Source of the DNA: Chrysoporthe austroafricana
Lineage: Eukaryota; Ascomycota; Sordariomycetes; Diaporthales; Cryphonectriaceae
Reading direction: 5' to 3'
Assembly: GCA_001051155.2 (NCBI GenBank)
Contig: JYIP02000005.1
Location: 1,178,001-1,242,000 of the forward strand
DNA: 64,000 nt
Below, piece by piece: positions 1-11,120 of this stretch (position 1 is its first letter; the number at the start of each line of letters is the position of its first letter). The notes under the pieces were generated by a model that did no database searches, was not told the origin of the DNA, and worked only from the letters and a program-made list of their open reading frames with translations. The translations under genes and the position numbers were made by a program.

Positions 1-7
1 CTTGTAT

Positions 8-508
8 TTACATGCCCATGCAGTAGCCCTTGTTGGGATCAGCCCTGATATGATTGTTACACCATCAGCACATCTGAATTTCTGGAGATTGATATGTACG
101 TGGTAAAATTGACTCACGTGTATTCCCAATTGGTGTACGCAGAATGCCCACCATATTCACATCCGTGAGCCTCTTTGCCCATACCATCCAAGCATTCTGC
201 CATCGCAATAGAGCGGTACCCGCCACGGAGATACTGGAAACTATATGAGCAATCTTCACTTAAAACGGCATGATTTCCCTTACATGAAGCTCAAAGTTCC
301 ACTTGGTTCCAGACGAGTCCTGAACACAGGTGGTACGTCTTTCACCTCCGGTGTAGTCGCCGATCAGGGCCTGACAAGCAGAGGTGAGACCGTCAACTGC
401 ATCCAGCCCGGTCCCCTTGTGCCCGTCTTGTCCCCCTTTGTAACAGGTGGCAGAGGCAATGGCAAAGGTAGAGGCCAGAATGGCAAGTGTATGAGTCGGG
501 AAGTGCAT
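8..508 (-). CDS. Six-cysteine small secreted protein (effector-like)
   Basis: Three exons on the minus strand: 508..284, 233..118 and 44..8. They join in phase to give 125 residues. The start ATG opens a hydrophobic signal peptide (about residues 1-18, MHFPTHTLAILASTFAIA) followed directly by ATCYKGG. The mature part has six cysteines, enough for three disulfides, and ends with an aromatic, glycine-rich stretch containing NWEYTADPNKGYC. Intron ends are GTAAGG...CCAG and GTGAGT...TCAG. An upstream in-frame extension of 62 residues was not used because it would bury the signal peptide. I recall similar short extracellular fungal proteins with a C-terminal NWEY-ADPN-G-C signature, but I cannot name a family. 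It is likely exported through the secretory pathway. A host-interaction role is inference only. Confidence 0.75.
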
Positions 509-1106
509 TGTGAACTGGATCTGAGGAATACGGACAAGGCTGTTGAGAAGTGTTGGGAGAGTCTCTAGCAATCTGCGAAATTGATGAGACTCGGGCGATT
601 GATTTTCTAGTGAGCGATGATATGAACAATCAAGATCTTCTTCATAGCAGGGGAAAGGTAGGCATCTTATACCTCTGAAGACTAGCTCACGCAATCACCC
701 ACGGTGATGCATTTGCCTCCCGTAGACCATGAATAGCACCTTTGAAACGACATACAGTGACTGCCACTGTGTGGTACTTGGGTATGAAGATCCAAATAGA
801 TCCATAGAACAACTAAAAAAGCCGCGATCGTCGTGCAATGTGAATCCGTGACACGTCTGGGGGCACGGCCGGGCCAAACGGACCGGGCCAGGCCAGAATC
901 ACCAGCGACGACACTCCTGTGGGAACCAACTAACTCAGTCAATCTGACGCTTCTTCCACTGAATTTTAATGATTGGCTTCGTGATAACGAGTATTGAATG
1001 AGGCTTAGGCAGTTTCAGTGGTTGAGGCTAGATAAAATATCTATAATCGTCCCACTTATTTTAGGATCATGCGGCCTTTTGTAAGCTCTAGGGAGAAAAT
1101 CAAACT

Positions 1107-1124
1107 ATCAGATATTTATCTGAT
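1107..1124. repeat. 18-bp palindrome
   Basis: The arms ATCAGATA and TATCTGAT are perfect reverse complements around a TT centre. They lie in an AT-rich stretch without genes. This could be a binding site or chance. Confidence 0.5.
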
Positions 1125-1247
1125 GTACTAGGGAGGCGATTCTATTAGTAGCTAAAGGACTCGGACTTAGTTTTTAGCTAACAGAGGGATAGATAAACCG
1201 GTCAGAGGAACAGGCATCGCAAAGGCCTACGCAGTATTCAGCTGCTA

Positions 1248-1390
1248 GTCAACGCTTTGGGGCTTGAAACACATTCCGGGCCAGGCTGCCTCATTCAATT
1301 TCTTAACGGTGCGGCTGCGTTGCATGCTGTTGGTCAGCGCTTTGGGGCATGGACCAGATTCCGGGGCAAGCTGAATATTCCAACTTCTTG
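1248..1390. repeat. Imperfect direct repeat, about 60 bp, 85-bp period
   Basis: GTCAACGCTTTGGGGCTTG at 1248 recurs as GTCAGCGCTTTGGGGCATG at 1333. The similarity continues through ATTCCGGG-CAGGCTG / ATTCCGGGGCAAGCTG and a TTCTT-GCG end. The copies differ at scattered positions, so the duplication is not recent. I see no gene attached to it. Confidence 0.7.
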
Positions 1391-1728
1391 GCGATGCTTT
1401 CTCCTTCATGCCAAACTTGGTAAATTCTACTATGTGAAGTCGTTCAGCGGCCCAGCCTTCTGTCCTGAATAGATATAGAAAAACGTGGTGATATAACTCA
1501 GACCTGGGCTGATAATTCAACCCAGGCAAGTCAGCTCTGCTCTCAAGCACTATTTCTAACAAACACAGTGTACAAGTTCTATTTTCGCCCGGAAAGCCTA
1601 GGCTGGGATAATTTTCGACTAGATACTATGTATGGGGGCCTACATCGTTGACCAAAGGCAAGTTTCAGCAAGTCTATCTGACGTCAATTTGCCTGCGAAA
1701 GAGAGTAGAAGGTAGGATAACGGGGGAA

Positions 1729-1736
1729 TATAAATA
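1729..1736 (+). promoter_or_regulatory. TATA box of the Kex2-type repeat precursor gene
   Basis: TATAAATA lies 128 nt upstream of the ATG at 1864, followed by a CA/CT-rich leader. This is a canonical TATA element. In fungi such elements are more common in strongly regulated genes than in housekeeping genes. Confidence 0.55.
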
Positions 1737-1863
1737 CAGACAGTTAGATCCCAACTCTAGAGGTAGAGTGAAGATCAATTCACACACAGAAAGCACATCT
1801 TCCTCACCAACTTACCAAGTTTTAACAGCTAATACGTCACCCTACCCATTTACTTCCTCCAGA

Positions 1864-2920
1864 ATGCACTTCTCCAAGCTAGTTGTCCTATTCGCCAGCA
1901 CTTTGCCATTGGCGCGAGGCAGCACCATCAGGGAGCTTGACATTGTCAATAATGAGCAGACCCAATGGTACAAGATTGCGGATAATGAACACGGTAGCAC
2001 CTTCTCAAACGTTCAGCCTCAAAAGCGTGAGACTCAGTGGTACAAAATCGCGGACAATGAGCATGGCGGCGTATACTCTAGCATCCCGTCAGAGAGGCGG
2101 GAGGTTGTTGACCATGGCCAAGAGTAAGTTTTTCCAAAGCCTATGTTTTGGCGTCAGTAAGACAGAGCTTTGGGTTAACAGTACTACAAGGCATTCTATT
2201 ACTGGGGAGGAGAAGGGAGACTTCTATACCAGACTGATTCCTGCCTGGCGCTTTCTGCAGTCACAGCACGTTCTTACCTTGTCTCCTTTCCAGAGCTTGT
2301 CTTCAATCTTGTTGCAATACAATAGTCAGCTAATAGGCCTAATTCAGCAAAGTTCCCTCCAATGAGACCCTCCCCAAGGCCCCCAATGAGGCCTCCCCCA
2401 AGGCCTCCAATGAGACCTCCCCCAAGGCTTCTGACAAGCGAGACCATATTGATCTGGACCTTGTTGACCGGAGCTCTATTGATCACCACAACCCTGTTGA
2501 CCAGGATCTTGTCGCTCGAGAACTTGTAGAACGTGTTAAATGGAACAAGGTATTTTGCGAATGCGTAAGTTATATCCATATTAACTTCAAAAATCAACTA
2601 CTAATGCTGGTCTCCATCCGTGATAGGTTCTTTGCATGTCCAATTGCTACACCGGTGTCCACTTCAATACTGGTATGACAACTGCCCAGAAGCTTGCTTT
2701 GTAAGCCATCTCTATGTCACATTCTGTTATTTCAATTCTTGGAATGCTAACAACTTTGTCATTCAGGTGCTTTCCATGGTGTTCTGCTAAAGGAAGCTGC
2801 CGTACCTCTTCCCAAAGTGCCTACAGGGATCGATTCAATGACAACTTTGCGAACCCGGATCAGGTTACCGACGCAATAGAGCAGCTATATATTAATTACA
2901 GTGGGGGGCAGGGAGCTTGA
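1864..2920 (+). CDS. Secreted Kex2-processed repeat precursor with cysteine-rich C-terminal domain
   Basis: Four exons, 1864..2123, 2348..2564, 2627..2700 and 2767..2920, join in phase to 234 residues. A signal peptide covers about residues 1-19. Two copies of TQWYKIADNEHG follow (33-44 and 57-68, period 24 residues), each closed by a dibasic site (KR 54-55, RR 78-79). Next are three 8-residue repeats of the NETSPKAS type (about 92-115) ending in KR (117-118). An acidic linker with further R sites leads to a C-terminal domain with seven cysteines (FCEC, LCMSNC, CFPWC, GSC). The dibasic sites fit Kex2/KexB cleavage, as in fungal pheromone precursors, Rep1-like repellents and dikaritin-type RiPP precursors. 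No UstY-like (DUF3328) gene is visible nearby. Exon 1 is certain; the 224-nt first intron is longer than the others and is the least sure junction. The mature product is unknown. Confidence 0.75.
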
Positions 2921-3567
2921 GCATAGCAGCAGCACTTGTGCCATTGAAGTAAAGGACGGTCCACGCTGTGGGGTATTTGTACGAATCTCTCTGAGCGGGT
3001 CTCAGAGTTAATCAGCCATTCTCTCATTATTATCAATTTTATTGGTTTGAGCTGGCCTCAACCACATACTCTCTATTGACTTATGTAGTATGTAGGGTAT
3101 GGAACAGACTGACTCTCGATGATCTGGAGGAGTTTCTGAGAGTTTCTATTGTTGTTGATTTGTTGGAGGGGAAAAGAGTGCCAAGTTCATTGGGGGCTTA
3201 CGACCTCCCTCCAGGGGGGACCCTCCACCAGGCTATGAGTCCGCTCAGGTACGGCCTATAGTATCGGCCAATAGCTATTACGCTATCAAAGCCAGCCAAT
3301 CCAACGCCCGTCTATCCCTGTCTTTACCCCAAGTCCAAAGGGGGAAGGGAGGGAGTGCTGTGCCACCTGTTGGATACTCAGCCTCAGCCTTGTTGCCTCA
3401 TATTCAATCTAACTATAATTTCAACGAATATAAATGAAGAGCCTCCCTCATTCTTTTTTCTCTCTTATTCCCTTGTCGATTCTTCTTTTTTCATTTCAGA
3501 TTACAAGAACAGGCCATCATTGCCACCACTACTCACACTTTCTTTAACGGACATACAAAGTATCAGT
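2921..3567. other. Intergenic region, no gene seen
   Basis: This is the 3' flank of the repeat precursor and the 5' flank of the next gene. The last 150 nt are pyrimidine-rich (TTCTTTTTTC runs), like a fungal promoter or leader. No reading frame with support was seen. Confidence 0.55.
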
Positions 3568-4372
3568 ATGGATGAGACAGATCTGAACAACTCAAGATTC
3601 ACTGAGACTTCTGACATGGTCAGCAGCTCGACTCCACAAGCCAGCGTCCCAAGGCAGGACTCACTCCAGACAGAGGCTGTGATAGAGGAAATGGCGGTAG
3701 GTTGCCTGTTCATGGGCTTTGCCTTTGCCCATTCTAAATCTGAAAACATGTGCAGGTGTCACTAAGATCCATTTGCTAGCATTTCTTAAAGGAGAAAGGG
3801 TTCGCTGACGGACGGGAACAATTTGATACATTCGTTCGCGATGTTGCTGCTGAGCGGGTGCCGGTAGCAGACATGCAGTCCAACCTTGGACGCCTTGTTG
3901 ACATGGCCGACGACGAAGACCTGAGGAGCATGTTTGCCAAGTTCCTAAATGCGCCCCTTGATTCAGATATTGAGAAGAGTGCTGCGCTGGCAGAGATCCG
4001 TAACCAGTTGGGCTTGGACTCGGACCTCTCGAGGGACACTAGCCGAGATGTCCCCAACATCATGGACGCGTTCTACAGGGTCATGCAGGCTGCAAGGGTA
4101 CGTAGTTCTCCAGAGATCACGATATGCGTACGGCGAATTAGTATGAGCTGATGAGAATACCTACTCAGGACCTCTGGCATCGCGACCAGCGCGAAAAGCA
4201 GCGAGACTTCATTAGGAAATTTGCAGCCTTCATGACGCAGCCGGAAGATAGAGACCAGAACCGGCGAGATTTGGAGGCTATGGCAGAGGGTGATATCAAG
4301 GACCGTCTGGATGTGTATTTTGCTGAAATCGACGAGGCGCGGAATTGGCCGCCCGTGCCGGTGCCGGAGTAG
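3568..4372 (+). CDS. Unrecognised 216-residue acidic helical protein
   Basis: Three exons, 3568..3696, 3780..4097 and 4169..4372, all joined in phase 0, give 216 residues. The introns have GTAGGT...CTAG and GTACGT...CAG ends, the first with a CACTAAG branch-like element. The first 43 residues are Ser/Thr/Gln-rich and probably disordered. The rest is charged and mostly helical, with no signal peptide, membrane segment or cysteines, so a cytosolic or nuclear protein is likely. It ends in the proline-rich NWPPVPVPE. I recognise no domain. Splice phase and uninterrupted frames support a real gene. Its position between two secreted-protein genes does not by itself say what it does. Confidence 0.65.
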
Positions 4373-5137
4373 AACACGGTCTAAAGGTCAGATACTGTTC
4401 GGACTATATCTTTTCAAATACGAGATTCGTCTTGCGAGAAATCTTGTTGGCACAGATACAACCTTCCAACCCGTTTGGCCTGTGTATTCATCAGACAAGC
4501 AAGCTGGATTTGGCTGGCCGCAATATGTATGGGAAAAAGGTCTCGAAATGTGCACTATTTTCGGCTACGCACCATTCTTGGCACCCACTACGGGAGGAGC
4601 CGCGGTTCGAGCCGGATGCGGCGACAGCGTGTTCTCAGCTATAATTGAACCCCTTATAGAGGTCTATTGCGTGTCCATAGCTCCGGCGTAAGGCAGCACA
4701 AAAGATGTTGCTTTTGGACTTGCCGCGATCCGAGATTATCGCGACTGCTCATGCTTACCATAGTACTATCTAACCACAGTACGCGTCTGGGTGTCTTAGA
4801 CCTCGGCGCTAACTTCAGAACAGAAGGTGGCTAAATGCAGTGTGGATCGCCATGGGTTGCTACGCCGCGGCGCACGCCATCTTATCTTCGACGGTAATTT
4901 TTAAGATTGTACTGTAGCACAGGGCGGCGGCCGTGCGAGATTTACGTAACTTTCAAAAGTGATTGTCTCCGGTGCAACCGCCTGCAAATCGCAATGTGAC
5001 GCAATCGGCAAGCAGATACCGGGATTGCTCACCGCGCCCTGAGCGATGTGCAGCATTTATTTATCTAGCGGACATGGGCCTCGATCCGGGCCTTCTGGCT
5101 CTTCGCCTACCGTGTCGGTAGCCAACCTGAGGACGAG
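4373..5137. other. Intergenic region, no gene seen
   Basis: This separates the unrecognised gene from the carboxypeptidase gene. A TTTATTTATCTA element at about 5056-5067 lies roughly 70-80 nt before the carboxypeptidase ATG and could serve as a weak TATA element. Confidence 0.5.
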
Positions 5138-7230
5138 ATGAAGCAGACAAGCAAGGCCATCCTGGCAGCCTCCTGGCTCGCCGCGCGAAGTGCATATGCA
5201 CAATTCGTCCCGGCGCCGACGGACCTCAACGAGACCACCGGCTACCTCGACATTCCTGTGCGGTCCAAGCTGGTCCCCGAGGGCATCTGCGAGACCACGC
5301 CGGGAGTGAAGTCGTACTCCGGTTACGTTGACATTGCCGAGCATGAACACATATTCTTCTGGTTCTTTGAAGCGCGCAATGAGGACCCCACAACTGCTCC
5401 GTTGACGGTTTGGATCAACGGCGGACCTGTAGGTTTCTTGTGGGAGGGGCTCAGCTCTTGAGAGTCAGCTGCTGATGCGCCCGCAATCCATAGGGCTCCT
5501 CGTCCATGATCGGTTTGTTCCAAGAGAACGGGCCGTGTGGCGTCGACTATAATGGAGATTTGTACGTAGTGGTCGAGCAAGACACCCCTCCGTGGCCTCC
5601 ATGCTCACCTCAACTAGGTACTATAATCCGTACTCGTGGAACAACGCCAGCAACATGCTCTTCATCGACGAGCCGACCGGCACGGGCTTCAGCTACTCTG
5701 ACGCTGTTCCGGCCTACGTATCAGACTACTATGACGTTGTTCAGCTCCCGGATGAGACATGCCCGGACTATGCAGCTGATCTAGACTGCGGCACCTACTC
5801 ATATGCTAGTCTGCTCGACACGGCCAATTCGACCTCTGCCGCAGCGCCGCGCTTCTGGAGGACGTTGCAGGGCTTCATGGGCGCTTTCCCCCAGTACTCA
5901 CGCGAGTCCTTCCATTTCACCACTGAGTCGTACGGCGGGCATTATGGCCCGATCTTCAACGAGTACATCGAGACGCAGAACGCGGCCATCCGGAACGGCT
6001 CTCTGCCGGGTGCCCACGAGATCAGCCTCGCGTCCGTGATGATCGGCAATGGCTGGTATGACCCGCTCATACAGTATGCGGCCTACTATAACTTCACGGT
6101 CTATCCAGGCAACACATGTCAGTAGCTCAGTCTCCCCTCACCCGGTGGCCCATCTCGCCCCTTTGAGAAGCTCCCAGAATGCAATACCAGGTGGTCCGTG
6201 ATAGGATATTAACGCGTAGTAGACGATTACTCGCCATTTGACGCCTCTATTCAGGCGAAGATGTACAACGGCATGTACGGGGCTGGGAACTGTTACGATC
6301 TGACGGTATCGTGCTACGAGACCGGCATCGACGAGATCTGTTCCTACGCCGACGATTTCTGCTACTACGAGGTGGAGGCTGTGCTGGACGACGAGGCGGA
6401 CCGCGACGAGTACGATATCCGCGAGCTCCAGCCGGACCCGTTCCCTTACGAGTTCTACGTCGACTACCTGAACACGCCCGAGGTTCAAGCGGCCATTGGG
6501 GCCTTTGTGAACTATACCGAGTCGTCGGACTATGTCGGTGATGCCTTCGGCAGCACGGGTGACGACGACAGGGAGGACGGGACCATCGAGGCCGTGCGGA
6601 AGCTCGTGTCTCAGGGCATCTACGTGGTCCAATACGCTGGCGATGCAGACTGTATGTTTCCATAGGATCTGTTGTTACTCGAGGAGAGAAGGCATAGCTG
6701 ACCATACCGTCCGCGCAGACAACTGCAATTGGCTCGGCGGCCAGGCCGTGGCCGAGAAGATCAACGCCACCAGCTTCAACTCAGCCGGCTTCACCAACGT
6801 CACCACCTCCGACGGCGTCGTCCACGGGCAGGTCAAGCAGAGCGACAACTTCGCCTTCGTGCGCGTGTACTACAGCGGCCACGAGGTCCCCTTCTACCAG
6901 CCCGTGCTGGCGCTCGAGATGTTCGAGCGCGTCCTGGCCGGCAAGGATGTGGCGACCGGCCAGAGCGCCGTCGGCAGCAACTACACCACGGTGGGGCCCA
7001 GCGTGAGCACCTTCCGGGAGGGCAACGCCACGGTGCAGTTCGACGTCGTGCCCACGAGCGCCACCTACAACGTCACCACCGGTGCCCCGAACCCGTACTC
7101 GTCGAACGAGACTGCGAGCGACGTCCTGAGCAGCTCCTCGCAGAAGCGTGTGAAGGCAAAGAGGTCGCAGAAGAGATCTCAGAAGAAGCGGATGACTTCT
7201 CTCTTGCGCCAGAACAAGCGCTGGGTGTGA
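5138..7230 (+). CDS. Secreted serine carboxypeptidase, peptidase family S10
   Basis: Five exons, 5138..5428, 5494..5561, 5618..6117, 6223..6651 and 6719..7230, give 599 residues. This enzyme class removes C-terminal residues from peptides at acidic pH, in vacuoles or outside the cell. A signal peptide (1-21, ending SAYA) suggests secretion. Family marks are the oxyanion-hole stretch WINGGPGSSS across the first junction, ESYGG with the nucleophile Ser near residue 224, GDADYNCNWLGG (Asp, about 427-430) and SGHEVP with His near 484. Many NxS/T sites fit a glycoprotein. Two junctions fall inside conserved motifs (WINGGP|GSS and GDAD|YNCNW), which confirms the splicing. The C-terminal 30 residues are unusually rich in Lys/Arg, with several KR pairs. 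Length is slightly above the usual 480-580. Confidence 0.94.
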
Positions 7231-10200
7231 GGGTCAATGTCAATTCCTCTTGGGGATTGGACCTAGTGCATACTATTCTGTATATAATTACGTGAGTCCC
7301 AGCCGGGATAAGCGAGCACATACCTTATATATATATATATACATTTCGCGACCTAGATTATACGGAATCTTTACCGGTTTAAACCAGAATATTACAGCCT
7401 CCCCAAGAATCAACTATAAATGATCTGTGGTTTATATATACTGCTATGGACCCCCTCGGAACGTCTGTCTCAGGTTATCCGCTCCGTACGAACATGGAAA
7501 ACAATTTTGGCTTTGACTTCCTCCAGTTACACCATATATAGTTCCTCGCACGTCATTTATATCTTCTATTAGGCTATATCATACTAGAAATGTTTTCCGC
7601 GGGTCAATGGGTGCTAAAATAGTCATTGGTGGTCTAGTCACCCGGTGCTCTGCGTACTTCAGTGTCCTTTGCTCCAAAAGAATTGTCCTGCGTATGGCCT
7701 GTAATTCTCGCTCTTGTGTGCTAGTTTTCCCAGATGTCACATAATCATTTGTACAGCACAGCGGATGCTTCTCGACACGTAGTCTCGCGCAAAAGCTAGA
7801 ACCGTAGGCTTGGCCCTAGAATTGTCTAGGCTCGAGCGACCGTCGCAGCTTGTCAGAGCTGCGAATTCACGAACGGCCTCATCTCTGTTCCTATAGTCGC
7901 CTCTACTTGTCTGGAGATTGGCTTGCGAAGAGTATCCCACAAAGAGCCGAACAGAACCTGCGATAGGTCCTCAACAGATTCGCTGAGGATGTCGGGCGGG
8001 AAGGGATGTTGGGAGGAGGACTGGACGGCATGACATGCTCCATAGCCCTGAGAAAGATCTCGCATGGCGACCCATGCAGTCCGCATTTAGCCCAGGGGGC
8101 AATAGTATATTGGGTTTTGCCTCCTCCAAGAATGCTGTGTGAAAGGGGCCGTGGACCAGACTATCCGTGCCAGCAAGATGAGGCGATATTATCTAATTAA
8201 CTTTTATTTTGTTCGAAAATCTCGGCGTCTCAAGAACTAAGATGGGAAGGGTCAGAGAAAGTTCAAACTAGGTTTGACCGAACTATTGGTGAGAGACTGA
8301 GATAGACGAGATGTGCAAAGTTGGGCCAGCGACTATGTACGGATCCACACTGATGGAGGAAGTCATCCGAGGAAAGTTTGTTGAAATTGGTGATCTTCAC
8401 AGGACCATTTCAGGCAAACCCTTCCCTCCCACAAAAAGGAAAAGAGAATTACTTGGTGTATGATATGTTTCGTATGTAAACTCTGTAAGTCCAGGTGCTT
8501 CGTTGCCTGACCTGCTGTCGTGCCACGAAATTGGGTAGGTATGTGTAATAGGATGTTCATTTTGGAAGTGATAGAGATCCAGCTTTCCAGATAGAACCCC
8601 CTGGGTGATTAGTCAAATCAAAGCATTGCTTCGGGTGAATCTTTGATAAATGGATGGGTGTGAGGACCCGATCTCAGCCCAAAGCGCCCAGGTGATCCTC
8701 GTCCACACTGGCCGGTGTGGGCCGACTTCGTGAGGTGACACCGAGGCTTAGCGTCTGATGTAACTCCTTTGTTTCGACCTGAACGAGATCCGAGGTTTGA
8801 TCTCATCAATATTCACAGCTAGCTCTGCGAGAATTGCACCGTCTTCCTTAGGTGTGGCATCGCTGGCTCGTGGGACTCGCTATTGTAACTCACAAGTAAC
8901 AGCACGATCTCCTGCCGGACGGATGGGTAGACAGCAGAGGCTCGATACCCGAATCACATGTGGATGCCTTGGGTAGCTATCTGTTTGATACAAAGCAAAG
9001 TCAATTAAACGTATTATTATATTTACGTACCCAGCAGAGAAAGTCTTGCTGTCTGCGGCATGTTGCTCTGCCTCAGGTAAGTTCAACGCGTACGAAACGA
9101 TACGAGCGCCGCGGTAAAATACGCACCGTCTCGTGACGTTCAACCGTGCCCTATTAGACGTACGAGCGTACGTAAGTAAATACGTTGCAGTGATACTAGA
9201 CCAATGAGTAAAATACGCTGCGGCATTTCCCCCTCCCCTCCCCCCAGGCCTCCCTGCAGGCCGCAGCACCATGCAGAGCCCTGCGCGCCCTGTGCGAGGA
9301 AGAAGCCACGATAAGGCTCGGCCAGAAGATCGCCCAGCGAAAGGAAGACGCCGTGCCGCCCCTCGGGACGATCCATCCATAGCGCCTGCGGCCCAAGTAA
9401 GCTTGACAGGTGACCGCAGCAGGGCCCGCGGGGGGTCCACCTGACCGGTCCTAGGCGTTGACGAGGGGAGCAGAGGAGCTCGGGAGGAGCTCTGGTGGTC
9501 GATGCCCTACATAGTACTATGGCCCAACCAGCCGGGCTCAGCCTTGTCTCGAATAGTCCCTCCCCCTCACCCCACCCCCACCACACAGACATGGATCCCC
9601 ACCCACCGTTGGCTTCCGGAGCTGCTGCTGCTGCACGCCGGGCCCAGAACCCTCTAGAGCAGATCTATGACCCGCGATGCTGAGCCTCGAGTTGAGGTGG
9701 AGAGAGGGCGGTTACCTGCACACGCATGCATGCAGGCAATCGCCCGCCTCTCGCATGTTTCCGGATCAGAGGCGGGGGGCCCCGTGAGACCAGACAGGTG
9801 ATGAGAGCCGGGAGGTATGGGAACCGCCGCCCGCCACCTGAGGAGGTGCGAGGAAATCCTGGCAGCGGCGCTCGAGATCGTATCGAGCCTTGATGCCATC
9901 CTGGCCGAGGGGCTATATTCGACAGACAGACAATACAGACAGACAAGATGGCCGAACCGGGGGGGGGGAGGAGGAGGAGGGGCCAGGGTCCAGGCCTCCC
10001 ACCCACCCTGCAGGAGAGGCTTACTCGAGACGCAACCACTCACACACTCGAACGATCCAAGGGCGGCCAGGGCCAGGACGACGAGGACCCTGGCGTGCCT
10101 GGGAGCCGACAGGTTCCCTGCTTTTTAGGTCGCCCCTCGGGCCTGCACGCCAACGTCATCGGCTGACAGGAGGTCTCATCGACAACTTGTTGCCCCACGC

Positions 10201-11120
10201 ACGCACGCACCCGTTCCGGATCGAAGACAAGCGACGCCCTCGGATCTCGAAAAAGGAAAAACACACAAGGACAGGTTCTCCTCCTCCTCCTCCCCCACCT
10301 CTTCCTCTCCTCCGGGGGTCCTCGTCGCGCCACGATACCCTGTCGGCGATGGGCAGGACTGACAGGTCCCCCCGCCGCCGCAGCAGCAGCAGGCCGTGGG
10401 GACGTGGCCAGACAGGACGCAGGACGACGGGCCACATGGTGTGTGGCACCGGCGACCTCTTCTCTTGAGGCGTAAGGTCGGGTTGGGCTGGGCTGGGCTG
10501 TGGGGTGGTAGCAAGTGTAGCAAGTGACGAAAGGCGCGCAGGGGCAGTGCCCATTTCACGAGCCACGCCGTCTGGAACTAAAAAGACCAACCTGACCCGC
10601 CCTGCCACCACATGCTCGATATGTCTTTGTCTATACCTTCAACAACATAACTCTGGGGGCCCCCTCTCTGTGACTCTGTGACTCCCTCCTGCTAGCCAGA
10701 ACTCAGTCTTCTTCTTCCTCCTCCCTCTTGTCTCGTCTTGACACGCCTCTGCTCACCCACACCTGCGGCACTGCATAGCACAGGCCCGTCATCGCAACCA
10801 CCGCGGCCCGCATCGCTGACCTTGCGGCCCTCGGATCCTCAGCCACCACCACCACTACCAGATTTAGCTCTCTGGTCTGTGTTTTGTGTGCGCCCCTCGC
10901 TCCCTCTCACGAGGGATATATCAGCGTCTCGTCCCAGTGTCTCGTCCATCGAGGGGCTCGCTGTTCGTCACCACCACCACCGCCACCGTACCGGCAGACC
11001 ACACTGCTGCTGCGCCAGCTTCCCGGCCTGCTCACCAGTCAGTAGTAGACCTTCTTTTCCCTCGTCTCCTGTCTCTTTCTCTTTCTCTATCCGCACCGTG
11101 CTGTCCATACTGCCATCGCC
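7231..11120. other. 3.9-kb intergenic region, GC-rich in its right half
   Basis: The left half (7.2-8.9 kb) is mixed in composition, with a short TA repeat near 7327. The right half (9.2-10.7 kb) is very GC-rich, which opens long spurious frames on both strands. Trinucleotide-biased tracts include CTCCTCCTCC near 10276 and CCGCCGCAGCAGCAGC near 10374. None of the frames has a protein-like composition or matches a family I know. The last 400 nt are CT-rich and probably form the promoter and leader of the gene at 11121. Confidence 0.55.

Larger units (their letters stand above)
509..1863. other. Intergenic region with degenerate duplication and palindrome
   Basis: I see no gene here. The stretch is less GC-rich than the rest of the window around 960-1200 and rich in TAG/CTAG words. 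It holds a short palindrome near 1107 and an imperfect 85-bp-period duplication near 1248-1390. The right end contains the TATA element and leader of the gene starting at 1864. Confidence 0.6.
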
